The position numbers were made by a program, and so were the translations under genes. The notes beneath the pieces were generated by a model that was given only the letters and a program-made list of their open reading frames with translations, did not search any database and was not told the DNA's origin. This document shows, piece by piece, positions 1 through 8,780 of a stretch of 64,000 nucleotides of DNA; position 1 is the stretch's first letter; the number at the start of each line of letters is the position of its first letter. This DNA is from Anaerocolumna cellulosilytica (lineage in GTDB: Bacteria > Bacillota > Clostridia > Lachnospirales > Lachnospiraceae): contig NZ_AP023367.1 of assembly GCF_014218335.1 (NCBI RefSeq), positions 4,827,501 through 4,891,500 on the forward strand, in the 5' to 3' direction.

Positions 1-348
1 TTTTTTCTTGTTTGTCAACTATTTATTTGTAATTTTCGATAAATTATTACAAAGCAAACTATTTTCTTGTAATCCAATGAGAGTCGCACTTTAATATAAG
101 CCTATTACTTCTATATATTATAGAGTTAACTAATATTTGGTTTTTATACTATCTCCCATATATTATTAAATAGCAGATACTTACTTTATATCTAGCCTAG
201 CCAGACTTTCTTCTCTTTTTGGGCGAAAGACAGAGTACACCTTGCGGACACTGAGACCTCAACATATATAAATTTATTGTCTTCTACTCTTGCATGAAAA
301 TAAAGAACCTGTTTAAAACAGCCCCTTTATTATTATAAACAGCTCTTT
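1..348. other. AT-rich intergenic region at window start
   Basis: No convincing gene, tRNA or known RNA was seen on either strand. It lies downstream of the minus-strand endonuclease IV gene and should hold its terminator, but only a weak CTGTTT/AAACAG hairpin near 309-321 is visible and it lacks a clean T tract. Two AAACAGC direct repeats (near 317 and 338) are too short to interpret. Confidence 0.4.
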
Positions 349-1257
349 TTAAACAATTACTCCCTCTTTTATCTCTTCCTTCAGATTTTCATGAAACCGT
401 TGCTCTTTTAACATGGCAATCTCATGTTTATAAGGTGCAAAGGATTTTTTACTTTCCGGCGATAAGGGAACATAAGGTGTTTCTAATATTTTAGGAACTT
501 CTGCAAAATCTTTATGTTGTACTATATAGTTTAATGCATCAAAACCTATATAACCAAAACCAATATTCTCATGGCGATCTTTTTTAGAACCCATAGGATT
601 CTTGCTATCATTAATATGAAAAACACTTATTTGGTTCTTGCCAAGAATCTTATCAAATTTATCAATCACTCCATCAAAGTCCTGTACAATATCGTAACCG
701 GAATCATAAGTATGACAGGTGTCAAAGCAAACCCTCAATTTATCATTATATAGCACACCATCATAAATTTTAGCTAGTTCTTCGAAAGTCTTACCAAGTT
801 CACTTCCCTTACCTGCCATGGTTTCTAAAGCAATAAACACTTTGCTGTCTTTCTTTAATACCTCATTAATTCCTTTAATAATCTGTACCAGTCCAGCTTC
901 TTCCCCAGCTCCGACATGCCCTCCGGGATGGAGTACTAAATATTTGCTTCCAAGCGCTTCTGCACGCTCTAATTCCAACGCAAGAAATCTGGTGGCCAAT
1001 TCAAAAATATCACTCTTTACCGTATTCCCCAGGTTAATAATATAAGGAGCATGGATTACTATGTCTTCTATATTATGCTCTTTCATATATTGGTGCCCTG
1101 CTTCTATATTTAATTCACTGATATCCTTACGCCTTGTATTCTGTGGTGCACCGGTATAAATCATGAATGTATTTGCTCCATAACCAGCTGCTTCTTTTGC
1201 TGATCCCAGTAGCATTTCTTTTCCACTCATACCCACATGGGAACCTAATTTTATCAT
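349..1257 (-). CDS. nfo: Endonuclease IV (AP endonuclease)
   Basis: This 302-residue protein is a class II apurinic/apyrimidinic endonuclease that cuts 5' of abasic sites in base-excision repair in the cytoplasm. It spans the AP2Ec TIM barrel (family usually 280-310 residues). It begins with the typical [11 protein letters not shown] strand, carries the [10 protein letters not shown] segment, and has the family metal-ligand regions [32 protein letters not shown] and [20 protein letters not shown], which supply His, Glu and Asp ligands for the zinc cluster. The ATG follows AAAGGAGAG at good spacing. It is monocistronic; the next upstream gene is the cold-shock gene, about 470 bases away. Identification is firm. 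Confidence 0.95.
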   Translation of the reverse strand: MIKLGSHVGMSGKEMLLGSAKEAAGYGANTFMIYTGAPQNTRRKDISELNIEAGHQYMKEHNIEDIVIHAPYIINLGNTVKSDIFELATRFLALELERAEALGSKYLVLHPGGHVGAGEEAGLVQIIKGINEVLKKDSKVFIALETMAGKGSELGKTFEELAKIYDGVLYNDKLRVCFDTCHTYDSGYDIVQDFDGVIDKFDKILGKNQISVFHINDSKNPMGSKKDRHENIGFGYIGFDALNYIVQHKDFAEVPKILETPYVPLSPESKKSFAPYKHEIAMLKEQRFHENLKEEIKEGVIV

Positions 1258-1644
1258 ATTTATCTCTCCTTTTAGTGCAAATGGCCGTCAATTCTTTCAA
1301 CCTAATTCATATCTGAATATTCTAGCCGCCTTCCGGTTGTCTGCTAATGCCCTATTTTAACATAATAATATGTTTAATTATGAGTATTACATATACTATA
1401 GAACAAACCTAATTTTATTACCACTCAATTTATAAGTAAATAAAAAATCTATAATCTATGTTATTTTATCTACGTACTTTGAACATTAATTTTTATTAGG
1501 ATTATATCCTAAAATCTATGTACAATTCATAATCTGGCAGGTTAAATGAATTCTTAAAGATTTAAAATAAAATATTACATCCTTAGTTAAGTTTCTTGTA
1601 TACAACTGTTAAATCCTCCTGCTTTTACGATACGAATAAAAATA

Positions 1645-1680
1645 GGGTACTGACAGCTTGTTTACGACTGCACAGTACCC
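1645..1680 (-). terminator. Intrinsic terminator of the cold-shock gene
   Basis: Read on the minus strand, GGGTACTG (1680-1673) pairs perfectly with CAGTACCC (1652-1645) and is followed by TATTTTTATT. It lies about 50 bases after the cold-shock stop codon. The rest of 1258-1644 is AT-rich with no gene seen; it should hold the nfo promoter, which cannot be fixed by eye. Confidence 0.8.
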
Positions 1681-1726
1681 CACATACTTATACGCATTAA
1701 AATTGCTTTAACTAATAATTCCTTGG

Positions 1727-1930
1727 TTAGGCGATGGCAACATTAGTTGCCTGCATTCCTTTTTCTCCTCTGGTTACATCATATGTCACTTTTTGACCTT
1801 CTCTTAAAGTTTTAAAGCCATTTGATTCTATACCTGAAAAATGTACAAATACATCATCTCCGCCATTATCATTCGTAATAAAACCAAATCCTTTTTGTTC
1901 GTTAAACCATTTAACTGTACCTTTATTCAT
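1727..1930 (-). CDS. csp: Cold-shock domain protein (CspA family)
   Basis: This 67-residue protein is a single cold-shock domain, a five-stranded OB-fold barrel that binds single-stranded RNA/DNA and acts as an RNA chaperone. Both nucleic-acid-binding motifs are present: KGFGFI (RNP1) near residues 13-18 and DVFVHFS (RNP2) near 25-31, after the family start NKGTVKWFN. The length is typical. The ATG is preceded by AGGAGG at about 8 bases. It is transcribed alone between two terminators. Its 5' leader is short: the upstream gene's terminator ends about 70 bases before the start, so there is no room for the long cold-responsive leader of E. coli cspA. Confidence 0.96.
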   Translation of the reverse strand: MNKGTVKWFNEQKGFGFITNDNGGDDVFVHFSGIESNGFKTLREGQKVTYDVTRGEKGMQATNVAIA

Positions 1931-1998
1931 GAAAGATACCTCCTGAAATATTTAATCTAAATGTTATATCCTATGGATATGTTCCATAAACGAAAAAA

Positions 1999-2047
1999 CA
2001 CATACCACAGTAAGTCTTAAACGAGTTAAAGATTACAGTAGTATGTG
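1999..2047 (-). terminator. Intrinsic terminator of the RNA methylase operon
   Basis: On the minus strand CACATAC (2047-2041) pairs with GTATGTG (2005-1999), and inner GTAA/TTAC and TCTT/AAGA segments lengthen the stem. TTTTTT follows directly. It sits about 100 bases after the methylase stop codon and separates it from the cold-shock gene. Confidence 0.75.
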
Positions 2048-2144
2048 AAATCATTAATACATCTAAATTACAATCCAAAGAATAACATATTGATATTAAA
2101 ATGTCTATAGCATTTTCTAAATTTTTATATATTTTTCTATATTT

Positions 2145-3644
2145 TTACTTTCCAGTCAGATAACGTAAAATAAAAAGGTATGCACCCTCCCGTTTGGAGA
2201 TTTCAAACTCTTCCTCCACCTTGTAATTTTTAGCATTACAAAATCGTCTCACATATTCTCTGTTGTGAGTATAGAGAATAAGAATACCATTGTTCTTCAT
2301 ATGCTCTCCGGCTTTTTCAAAAAACCTGCGATAAAGTACATAAATCTCTTCATCCTCTTTATGCCCCATGACTCTTGGCATATTCGTAATAATTTCATCA
2401 AATAAATACTCATGTTTAAAATCAAAGAAGTCACGGTTAATATAATGAATAATACTTTTTGCCTCTCTTGTATTGTCCTTTGCCTTATCTATTGCATCCT
2501 CATATATATCAAGTCCATATATGGTGTTGGCAGGTACTAACTTGTTTCTTTCAATTAGCACTGTGCCGACTCCGCAGAATGGATCAAGTATCTGTGCATC
2601 TTCTATTAAATAAGGCTTTGAAAGTGCGGCAATTAAGGCTGCATTACATGCTTGTATACTGGTAGGAATTACATTTTTACGATAGGCAAATCTTTCATCT
2701 TTAAGTGTATATAATTTTATTAAAACATTATAGTTGCCTTCCTTATTCTCTATAAGTCTGATTTCAAATTCATAATTTGATGTGCTGTTAATTAATTTAC
2801 GATTTGTAAGCTGTTCCAATCTTACAGCTATTTTTTTTGTAATGGAACTCTTTTTATCAAGCTCTAGTTTTGCTTTAAGCTCAATTCTAAAATAGAAAGG
2901 CTCACCTGTGTCGTGTCTAGCCTTTAAAAAGTCCAACAATACATCACCTGAAAGTACTTCGGCCGCTTTTATCGGATCCGTAGAGCATGTTGTCATTCCA
3001 TCTACCATAAATAATAATTCACTGTAGGTTCTGATGGCAAGAATAGTACGTAAATCTGTGGTTTGTACAATAACACCAGCATTAAATTCTTTTGCTTTAT
3101 TATGTTCAATTTGATTTAATGTAATCTTGCTATGATTACGATTTGTAAGTAAAACAACCTTTGAAGGAACCTGATAGCCTGTAAAGGTATGTTTTTTAGT
3201 ACCTTCTACTGACAATATCAGCTCTGACAGGATTCTCACTTCCTCACTTATGTGTTTTATGTTAACATCTTCCACAGAAACGGTACTTAATTCTTCCAGT
3301 CGGATCTTAAAGTCTGGAAGGTATTTGTCATAATCCAGCTTCTTAATCCCTGTTAAGTAAGAACTTTTCACAAACATTTGGTTTTCCCCAACATAAGCCT
3401 CATACAATTTATCCAGAAAGGCTGGTACAGCCAACTCTCCCATGATTAAGGCTGTATTTTTCCTTACTTTCGCGTCTTCATGTCCTAACAGTTCGTAAAA
3501 AATATTATAATCGTTATTCATATAGTAAAGCAATGCTGTCTTATTACTGCCTACTTTTAACTCGGCCTTTAATTGAATTAGACTTTCCCTTAGATTATCC
3601 TGTTCTTTTAACTTCTCAAATATATCTCGTATCATATTTATCAC
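2145..3644 (-). CDS. RNA methylase with HEAT-like N-terminus (UPF0020/THUMP-type)
   Basis: This 499-residue predicted SAM-dependent nucleic-acid methyltransferase resembles the TrmN/RlmL-like UPF0020 group. Residues 1-150 are helical and HEAT-like (GHEDAKVRKNTALIMGELA). The middle is consistent with a THUMP-like RNA-binding region. The C-terminal Rossmann fold has motif I DPFCGVGTVLIE (about residues 357-368) and the acidic ribose-binding YGLDIYEDAI. The catalytic motif IV, usually NPPY, reads NMPR. Translation starts at GTG (3644) or ATG (3635); GGGAG is 3 or 12 bases upstream, so the start is uncertain. It lies 21 bases after the DUF1905 gene, so they are probably co-transcribed. The exact tRNA or rRNA target cannot be told. 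Confidence 0.75.
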   Translation of the reverse strand: MINMIRDIFEKLKEQDNLRESLIQLKAELKVGSNKTALLYYMNNDYNIFYELLGHEDAKVRKNTALIMGELAVPAFLDKLYEAYVGENQMFVKSSYLTGIKKLDYDKYLPDFKIRLEELSTVSVEDVNIKHISEEVRILSELILSVEGTKKHTFTGYQVPSKVVLLTNRNHSKITLNQIEHNKAKEFNAGVIVQTTDLRTILAIRTYSELLFMVDGMTTCSTDPIKAAEVLSGDVLLDFLKARHDTGEPFYFRIELKAKLELDKKSSITKKIAVRLEQLTNRKLINSTSNYEFEIRLIENKEGNYNVLIKLYTLKDERFAYRKNVIPTSIQACNAALIAALSKPYLIEDAQILDPFCGVGTVLIERNKLVPANTIYGLDIYEDAIDKAKDNTREAKSIIHYINRDFFDFKHEYLFDEIITNMPRVMGHKEDEEIYVLYRRFFEKAGEHMKNNGILILYTHNREYVRRFCNAKNYKVEEEFEISKREGAYLFILRYLTGK

Positions 3645-3665
3645 TGACTCCCATTATTATATCGT

Positions 3666-3959
3666 TTATCCGTATTGTTTTTCTTCTTTTATTCTGTCTC
3701 TTTCCTTCAATGTAACGTGTACAGTATCCCCCGGCTGCTTACCAATCTTTTGACGTATATCTTTTCTTAAACCCAGTATATGACAGGGGGTTTTCATTCG
3801 AACCAAGCTGCCCTCATAAGGTTCTCCATCAAAGGTTGCATAAACCGGTACTCTTCCTTTACCAAATTCCTGTTTTACATCAAATGGGATTTCAATGTAC
3901 GCGCCATCAATGTCAGGTACTTTTTTAATTTCCGCATTAAATTCATATAATTTGTTCAA
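3666..3959 (-). CDS. DUF1905 domain protein
   Basis: This small, about 97-residue protein covers one DUF1905 domain, a compact beta-rich fold of unknown function. Diagnostic segments are [42 protein letters not shown] and the terminal VTLKERD. A TTG codon at 3959 is preferred: AAAGGTGG ends 9 bases before it, whereas it abuts another in-frame TTG at 3968 with no spacer. It is the first gene of a probable two-gene unit with the downstream RNA methylase. No catalytic motif was recognised. Confidence 0.75.
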   Translation of the reverse strand: MNKLYEFNAEIKKVPDIDGAYIEIPFDVKQEFGKGRVPVYATFDGEPYEGSLVRMKTPCHILGLRKDIRQKIGKQPGDTVHVTLKERDRIKEEKQYG

Positions 3960-4229
3960 AAGAATCAACCACCTTTCTATTAGAGCAGCAGATTATTCTA
4001 TTTGTCTATTGGCTTATTATAACATAGAATCAAATCAATGTAACCCCAAGTTTCTAACCTGTGCTTTTCCTTTATTTGTATTGACTTCCAATACTATTTA
4101 TGCTACTGTTAAATTACTTAGATATAGGGGAGTAGTCAGCATATCATACTTAGTATCCCGGTACCAAGGTATAATTATGCAATTAAATCAACATCATGGG
4201 CGTAAGCGTTCTGGTTTAATTTGAAATGA

Positions 4230-4264
4230 CAAGACCTGTATCCTTTTATAGGATACAGGTCTTG
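4230..4264 (+). promoter_or_regulatory. Perfect 14-bp hairpin in leader of the sodium-pump gene
   Basis: CAAGACCTGTATCC (4230-4243) pairs perfectly with GGATACAGGTCTTG (4251-4264) around a 7-base loop. It lies between the divergent DUF1905 and oadB-like genes, about 95 bases ahead of the oadB start. No gene ends upstream on either strand and only a weak TATTTGTATT tail follows, so it is not an ordinary gene-end terminator. It may be a leader hairpin or attenuator, or a binding site. The rest of 3960-4359 shows no other feature. Confidence 0.5.
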
Positions 4265-4359
4265 TATTTGTATTGACCTTCGTTATATGCTCTGCAAAAG
4301 ATGCTGAAAAAGACTACAGACCACACTATTTTTTTGTACGAGCACGAAGGGAGAACTTT

Positions 4360-5493
4360 ATGGATTTTTTACTTTCGGGAATTACTTCAATTACAATTCC
4401 CCAATTAATTATGTATGGTGTTGGAATTCTACTTATTTACCTGGCTATTGTAAAAGGGTATGAACCATCTTTATTGCTGCCGATGGGCTTTGGAGCTATT
4501 CTGGTTAATATTCCTTTATCCGGAGTGTTAGACCAGACCTTAGCAGGAATCGGTGAAACCCATGGTATTATTGAGTGGTTATTTCAAACAGGTATTGAAA
4601 CCTCCGAAGCTTTACCGATTCTGTTATTTATCGGTATTGGTGCAATGATTGACTTTGGTCCGCTGCTCTCCAATCCCGTTATGTTTTTATTTGGAGCCGC
4701 TGCCCAGTTCGGTATCTTTTTTGCCCTGTCTGCTGCCACCTTATTAAACTTTGACATTAAAGATGCTGCTTCCATCGGTATAATCGGTGCGGCAGACGGT
4801 CCTACTTCTATTTTAGTATCCCAAATCCTTAAATCAAAATATATCGGAGCAATCGCCGTAGCCGCCTATTCCTATATGGCTTTAGTACCTCTAGTACAGC
4901 CACTTGCCATTCGATTGGTAACTACAAAAAAAGAGCGTTTGATACGTATGCCCTATAACCCTGTATCCGTATCCAAACGAGTTAAAATTATATTCCCTAT
5001 TCTTGTAACCTTTATTGCAGGTCTAGTAGCACCTATGTCAGTGGCTTTGGTCGGTTTCTTAATGTTTGGTAACCTCTTAAGAGAATGCGGCGTGCTAAAT
5101 ACCTTATCCGAGGCTGCCCAGAATATACTTGCAAACCTAGTTACCTTACTCCTTGGTATAACCATCTCCTTCAGTATGAAGGCAGATGCTTTTGTGACTA
5201 AGGAAACCTTGTTAATTATGGCTCTTGGACTTGTTGCCTTTATATTTGATACCATAGGCGGCGTATTATTTGCTAAATTTATCAACCTGTTCCGTAAAAA
5301 TAAAATTAATCCAATGATTGGTGCTGCCGGTATATCTGCCTTCCCTATGTCCGCCCGTGTGGTTCAAAAGATGGCGATTAAAGAAGATCCTACCAATCAT
5401 TTATTAATGCATGCCATAGGTGCTAACGTATCAGGACAGATTGCCTCTGTCGTTGCCGGTGGTATTATTATCGGACTAGTTAGTGCGTTATAA
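4360..5493 (+). CDS. oadB: Sodium-ion-translocating decarboxylase beta subunit
   Basis: This 377-residue polytopic membrane protein belongs to the OadB/MmdB/GcdB family, which couples decarboxylation of biotin-bound carboxyl groups to Na+ export. Seen are the family segments ATLLNFD, GAADGPTSILVSQ (the conserved re-entrant region with the catalytic Asp), SFSMKADAFV and the C-terminal NPMIGAAGISAFPMSARVVQ with HAIGANVSGQIASV. An in-frame start at 4273 would add 29 charged residues; the ATG at 4360 is preferred because GAAGGGAG precedes it and the length then fits the family. The next gene is a tiny gamma-like subunit. No alpha (carboxyltransferase) or biotin-carrier gene is adjacent, so the substrate is unresolved. 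Confidence 0.9.
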   Translation: MDFLLSGITSITIPQLIMYGVGILLIYLAIVKGYEPSLLLPMGFGAILVNIPLSGVLDQTLAGIGETHGIIEWLFQTGIETSEALPILLFIGIGAMIDFGPLLSNPVMFLFGAAAQFGIFFALSAATLLNFDIKDAASIGIIGAADGPTSILVSQILKSKYIGAIAVAAYSYMALVPLVQPLAIRLVTTKKERLIRMPYNPVSVSKRVKIIFPILVTFIAGLVAPMSVALVGFLMFGNLLRECGVLNTLSEAAQNILANLVTLLLGITISFSMKADAFVTKETLLIMALGLVAFIFDTIGGVLFAKFINLFRKNKINPMIGAAGISAFPMSARVVQKMAIKEDPTNHLLMHAIGANVSGQIASVVAGGIIIGLVSAL

Positions 5494-5528
5494 AGAACCA
5501 TTTATTTATCCCTTGAAAGGAGCTTAAT

Positions 5529-5672
5529 ATGAACCCAGATTTTTTATTATCCCTTACTATCATGTGGAAAGGTATGTTTGGAATCTTTTCAGTTATTATA
5601 TTAATTACATTAATTGTTATGTTAATACAATGGGTTGAAAATAAATTCTTTTCCCATAAAGAAGAACATTAA
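5529..5672 (+). CDS. Small OadG-like gamma subunit (47 residues)
   Basis: An ATG at 5529 with AAAGGAG seven bases upstream opens a 47-codon frame ending at TAA. The product has one hydrophobic helix (about residues 14-33) preceded by MWKGMFGIFSVI and followed by a short charged tail, WVENKFFSHKEEH. This matches the layout of decarboxylase gamma chains (OadG/MmdD-like), which anchor and assemble the sodium pump. It lies 35 bases after the beta subunit, so the two probably form one operon. It is shorter than most gamma chains and lacks the usual long linker. Gene status is well supported by ribosome site and position; the function is inferred. Confidence 0.7.
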   Translation: MNPDFLLSLTIMWKGMFGIFSVIILITLIVMLIQWVENKFFSHKEEH

Positions 5673-5700
5673 TTAATAAATTTGCTTACTAAATATAAAA

Positions 5701-5745
5701 TGTGCCTTATAGAAAAGGAAATACCTCTATAAGGCACATTTTTTT
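5701..5745. terminator. Bidirectional terminator between oadG-like gene and nox
   Basis: TGTGCCTTATAG (5701-5712) pairs perfectly with CTATAAGGCACA (5727-5738), followed by TTTTTTT. On the opposite strand the tail is TTTTATATTT. It serves the two convergent genes. Confidence 0.85.
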
Positions 5746-5769
5746 ATATTCTTATTGTATATTCTCTGT

Positions 5770-7104
5770 TTACTTCTCTGCTTTTTGAGCTGCCAATGCT
5801 ATATAACTATAAGGCTGGTTAAAGTGGGGCAGGAAAAACAAATCCAATAGTTTTATTTTATCAATAGTTACCTGTTCCTGTATTGCCAAGGAGAACATAT
5901 GAAGCCCCATGGAAATGTCGTAATCGGAGGCCATCTGAGCCCCCAGTATGATTCTCGTTTTCTTGTCAAAAACAATTCTGATTTTAACCTTATTATTTTT
6001 TTCTATAAAAGCAGGCTTTTGTAAATCTTCATAATCCGCTGCTGCTGCATCAAACCCAAGTTTTTTAGCCTTAGCCAGGGTTAAGCCCGTTGACAGCATG
6101 TTGTAACCCCAGATACTAATTCCATTAGAACCCTGTACTCCTTCCGACTCAAGCTTCGTATCGCAGCAGTTATGACCTGCCACTATACCTGATCGAACGG
6201 CATTGGATGCTAACGCAATATAATTTAATTCCTGTACGGAATTATCATACACGGTGGCACAGTCACCTATTGCATATACATCCGGAAGACTGGTTTGCTG
6301 CTGCTTATCCACAATAAAGGCACCATTGCGGAAAAGTTTCAGTTTGCCTTCTCCTAATTTATTATTTGGTTTAAAACCAATTGCCAGAATCACCATATCT
6401 GCTTTATAGGTATTTTTATCTGTTACAATTCTCTCTACTCTGTCTTTTCCTTCCATCTTTTGTACCGTCTCACCAAAAGCTAATTTTACTCCGTTCTTTT
6501 GAAGCTGCTCCTTCATACCGTCAGTAAATTCAGTATCATAATAACCTGCCAGACAAGTATCCACACAATCAATCAAGGTCACATTCTTGCCCCATCGCTT
6601 AAAGGCTTCTGCTAACTCTACACCAATATATCCCGCACCTACTACTGCAACCTCATGTATGGATTCATCTTTTAACTTTTCAATAACATCTTGTGCATTC
6701 TGATAAAGCTTTACTAACTGAACATTTTTCAGATCTTTGCCTTCAATGTCCGGCACAATGGGAAGAGAGCCGGTGGCAAGTATGAGTTTATCATAGGTCT
6801 TCTTATATTCTGTTCCGTCAACACCTTTAGCGTATACTATCTTTTTATCATAATCAATGGATTCCACAGCCGTTTCCATGTAAATCCTGGCACCTTTATC
6901 CTCTAACTTTTCCTTCGTGGAGTAAAACAGACCTTCCGGCCCTGCAATTTGTTTTCCAATCCATAATGCCATACCACAGCCTAAGAAACTTATATTGGTA
7001 TTGGCATCAAAAGCAATAACCTCATGATCTTTATAATTGTCTAAAATAGTATTTAGCGCGGCTGTTCCCGCATGATTTGCTCCAACAACTATAATCCTGC
7101 TCAT
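5770..7104 (-). CDS. nox: NADH oxidase, FAD/Cys-dependent (Nox family)
   Basis: This 444-residue flavoprotein is a class III pyridine nucleotide-disulfide reductase, most like the water-forming NADH oxidases of lactic bacteria. It reduces O2 with NADH in the cytoplasm and detoxifies oxygen in an anaerobe. The N-terminal FAD motif is [13 protein letters not shown] with His11. The single redox cysteine (Cys43) lies in [14 protein letters not shown], and the NAD motif is [17 protein letters not shown]. The FAD-binding YAIGDCATV precedes the dimerisation domain. The ATG follows AAAGGAGGATTTTCA. It stands alone. A CoA-disulfide reductase is the main alternative because the families are close; the N-terminus favours Nox. 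Confidence 0.88.
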   Translation of the reverse strand: MSRIIVVGANHAGTAALNTILDNYKDHEVIAFDANTNISFLGCGMALWIGKQIAGPEGLFYSTKEKLEDKGARIYMETAVESIDYDKKIVYAKGVDGTEYKKTYDKLILATGSLPIVPDIEGKDLKNVQLVKLYQNAQDVIEKLKDESIHEVAVVGAGYIGVELAEAFKRWGKNVTLIDCVDTCLAGYYDTEFTDGMKEQLQKNGVKLAFGETVQKMEGKDRVERIVTDKNTYKADMVILAIGFKPNNKLGEGKLKLFRNGAFIVDKQQQTSLPDVYAIGDCATVYDNSVQELNYIALASNAVRSGIVAGHNCCDTKLESEGVQGSNGISIWGYNMLSTGLTLAKAKKLGFDAAAADYEDLQKPAFIEKNNKVKIRIVFDKKTRIILGAQMASDYDISMGLHMFSLAIQEQVTIDKIKLLDLFFLPHFNQPYSYIALAAQKAEK

Positions 7105-7268
7105 TGAAAATCCTCCTTTTCTGTGAAAAACTTTATACCATATATTGGTACAATCATTTTAATTCATTCTTAATTTGAATGCAATGTATTTATTTTACCA
7201 AGTTTTTGACAATTTTTTTAACAATGTAGCTACAGTACGAATATTATATTATATCTTGATGAGCTCTC

Positions 7269-7328
7269 AGGTTTTTACAGCAAAGATTTCCTATTGAAGT
7301 TTACTTTTGACTTACATTGAAAAACCTG
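7269..7328 (+). promoter_or_regulatory. Long-range inverted repeat ahead of the DUF4474 gene
   Basis: CAGGTTTTT (7269-7277) is complementary to AAAAACCTG (7320-7328) across a 42-base loop, ending about 35 bases before the DUF4474 start. The arms are A/T-rich and there is no T tract after the 3' arm, so this is at most a weak leader structure. Confidence 0.25.
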
Positions 7329-7362
7329 CATAAATCAGCTTCATTTAAGAAAGGAGAAAAGT

Positions 7363-8763
7363 ATGTTTAAGTTGTTATCTATCCTAAACTGGATTTCACA
7401 GCCTTTAGGACTTAAGATATATCCGGTTATACTCTATTCCCTCTTTCCTATAGTTGGTATATTACTGGTCTGTCTCATCCTTAGGCACATGAATCGACAC
7501 CGAAGAAAGATTATCCACTTGCACAGTACAACTATACCTCAGGAAAATGAATCTATTGTCTTTGAAGTATTGCAGAAAGTACCGAAACAGGATGAACTCT
7601 CTTTAAAACAACTTCACACCAATGAAATCCAATCCTTTGATAACCAATCACTTGAAACTATAATTACAGAAGAAAATTTAATTAACCATGCTATTACAAT
7701 GCCCAATTATGAAATAAAAACGGTTTATCCTATAATTATGCCCGAAGAAGCTCCTAATATCTTTAAACCAGGTGAGTTAACAGTTGATGAATTAAATGAA
7801 GACTTGGAACCATTTGGATTTGCATATTATCCCCAGGATGACATCTTTTATTCTATAATGGATGGATGGCAAAGAGACTGTGGTTACTGCCAACTTTATG
7901 ATGAGGCTTGTGCTACGCTTAGTATGATAATAGACTGTGAGCCGATTTATTTTGAATATGGCGGAAAACGCTGGCTTATTGAATTCTGGAAAGGGCAATA
8001 CGGCATGAATACTGGTGCTGAAATCGGTGTATATACCACCACTGGACCTGACCTTAATATTCCTGGCATGTTTAATGGTACATTTTATGATTGCGCAAGC
8101 AATGAAGACCATCTGGTTTTAGGCTTTCGCTTAAAGAAATTTGGTAAACTGCTTGTTGCCCGCAGACAACTACATTGGTGGATAACCTGTTTTGTACTGG
8201 GTGAATTTTCACATCCTGGCAATCTGATTATGGACTGCGAAGTCACCTTTAAAAACCCCGACATGCGCGATGCTTTTCTTGGCGGTATGTATCGGGCCGG
8301 TTATAACAAAAGCCAGTTAACCATACAAGGCAACACCGTTTCCTTTGTATATGATAAACCGAAAGCTAGGCAGCCACTTGCAAGAAATGCAATTACAGAA
8401 TTTATTATGCAGACCAACAATCACAGGAATTGCAGAGCTTATAACGATGCAACTATAGGATATACCAATCATTTAGACAAAATTAATTTTATTAAAAAAC
8501 AAGCACCCAAAATGTATAAAAAAATACTCAATATACGTAGCTCCAAGGAAATCTACAAATTATTTGATTTACTAAAGGATTATCTTGAATTACCGGAAAG
8601 ACCCATTGATACCTACGGCACGTTAGTTTCAGAATCTTACTATAAACAAGTAAAATCTGCCCACCCTGAATTAATCGAGCGCCACAGAATTGAAGCCGAA
8701 GAATCCTTTCTTTCCACATCCGATGATAAGCCTGAAAAAATCAAGGAAACAGGCACAAATTAA
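7363..8763 (+). CDS. DUF4474 domain membrane-anchored protein
   Basis: This 466-residue protein has one N-terminal transmembrane segment (about residues 18-40, YPVILYSLFPIVGILLVCLI), a variable linker to about residue 140, and a DUF4474 domain (about residues 140-380) with the characteristic PFGFAYYPQDDIFYS, WQRDCGYCQLYDEA, WLIEFWKGQYGMNTGAEIGVY and LHWWITCFVLGEFSHP segments. The function of the domain is not known. The ATG follows AAGAAAGGAG. The metallophosphoesterase gene starts 17 bases after its stop, so the two are probably co-expressed. Orientation of the large domain relative to the membrane is not clear. Confidence 0.8.
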   Translation: MFKLLSILNWISQPLGLKIYPVILYSLFPIVGILLVCLILRHMNRHRRKIIHLHSTTIPQENESIVFEVLQKVPKQDELSLKQLHTNEIQSFDNQSLETIITEENLINHAITMPNYEIKTVYPIIMPEEAPNIFKPGELTVDELNEDLEPFGFAYYPQDDIFYSIMDGWQRDCGYCQLYDEACATLSMIIDCEPIYFEYGGKRWLIEFWKGQYGMNTGAEIGVYTTTGPDLNIPGMFNGTFYDCASNEDHLVLGFRLKKFGKLLVARRQLHWWITCFVLGEFSHPGNLIMDCEVTFKNPDMRDAFLGGMYRAGYNKSQLTIQGNTVSFVYDKPKARQPLARNAITEFIMQTNNHRNCRAYNDATIGYTNHLDKINFIKKQAPKMYKKILNIRSSKEIYKLFDLLKDYLELPERPIDTYGTLVSESYYKQVKSAHPELIERHRIEAEESFLSTSDDKPEKIKETGTN

Positions 8764-8780
8764 GCTAAGGGGGTGTAATA

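Noticed and set aside
317-345. Direct repeats AAACAGC near the window start
   Set aside because: Only 7 bases, AT-rich context, no further copies; likely chance.
3895-4224. Plus-strand open frame of 109 codons
   Set aside because: It overlaps the start of the DUF1905 gene antisense, has no ribosome site and has low-complexity, unrelated composition.
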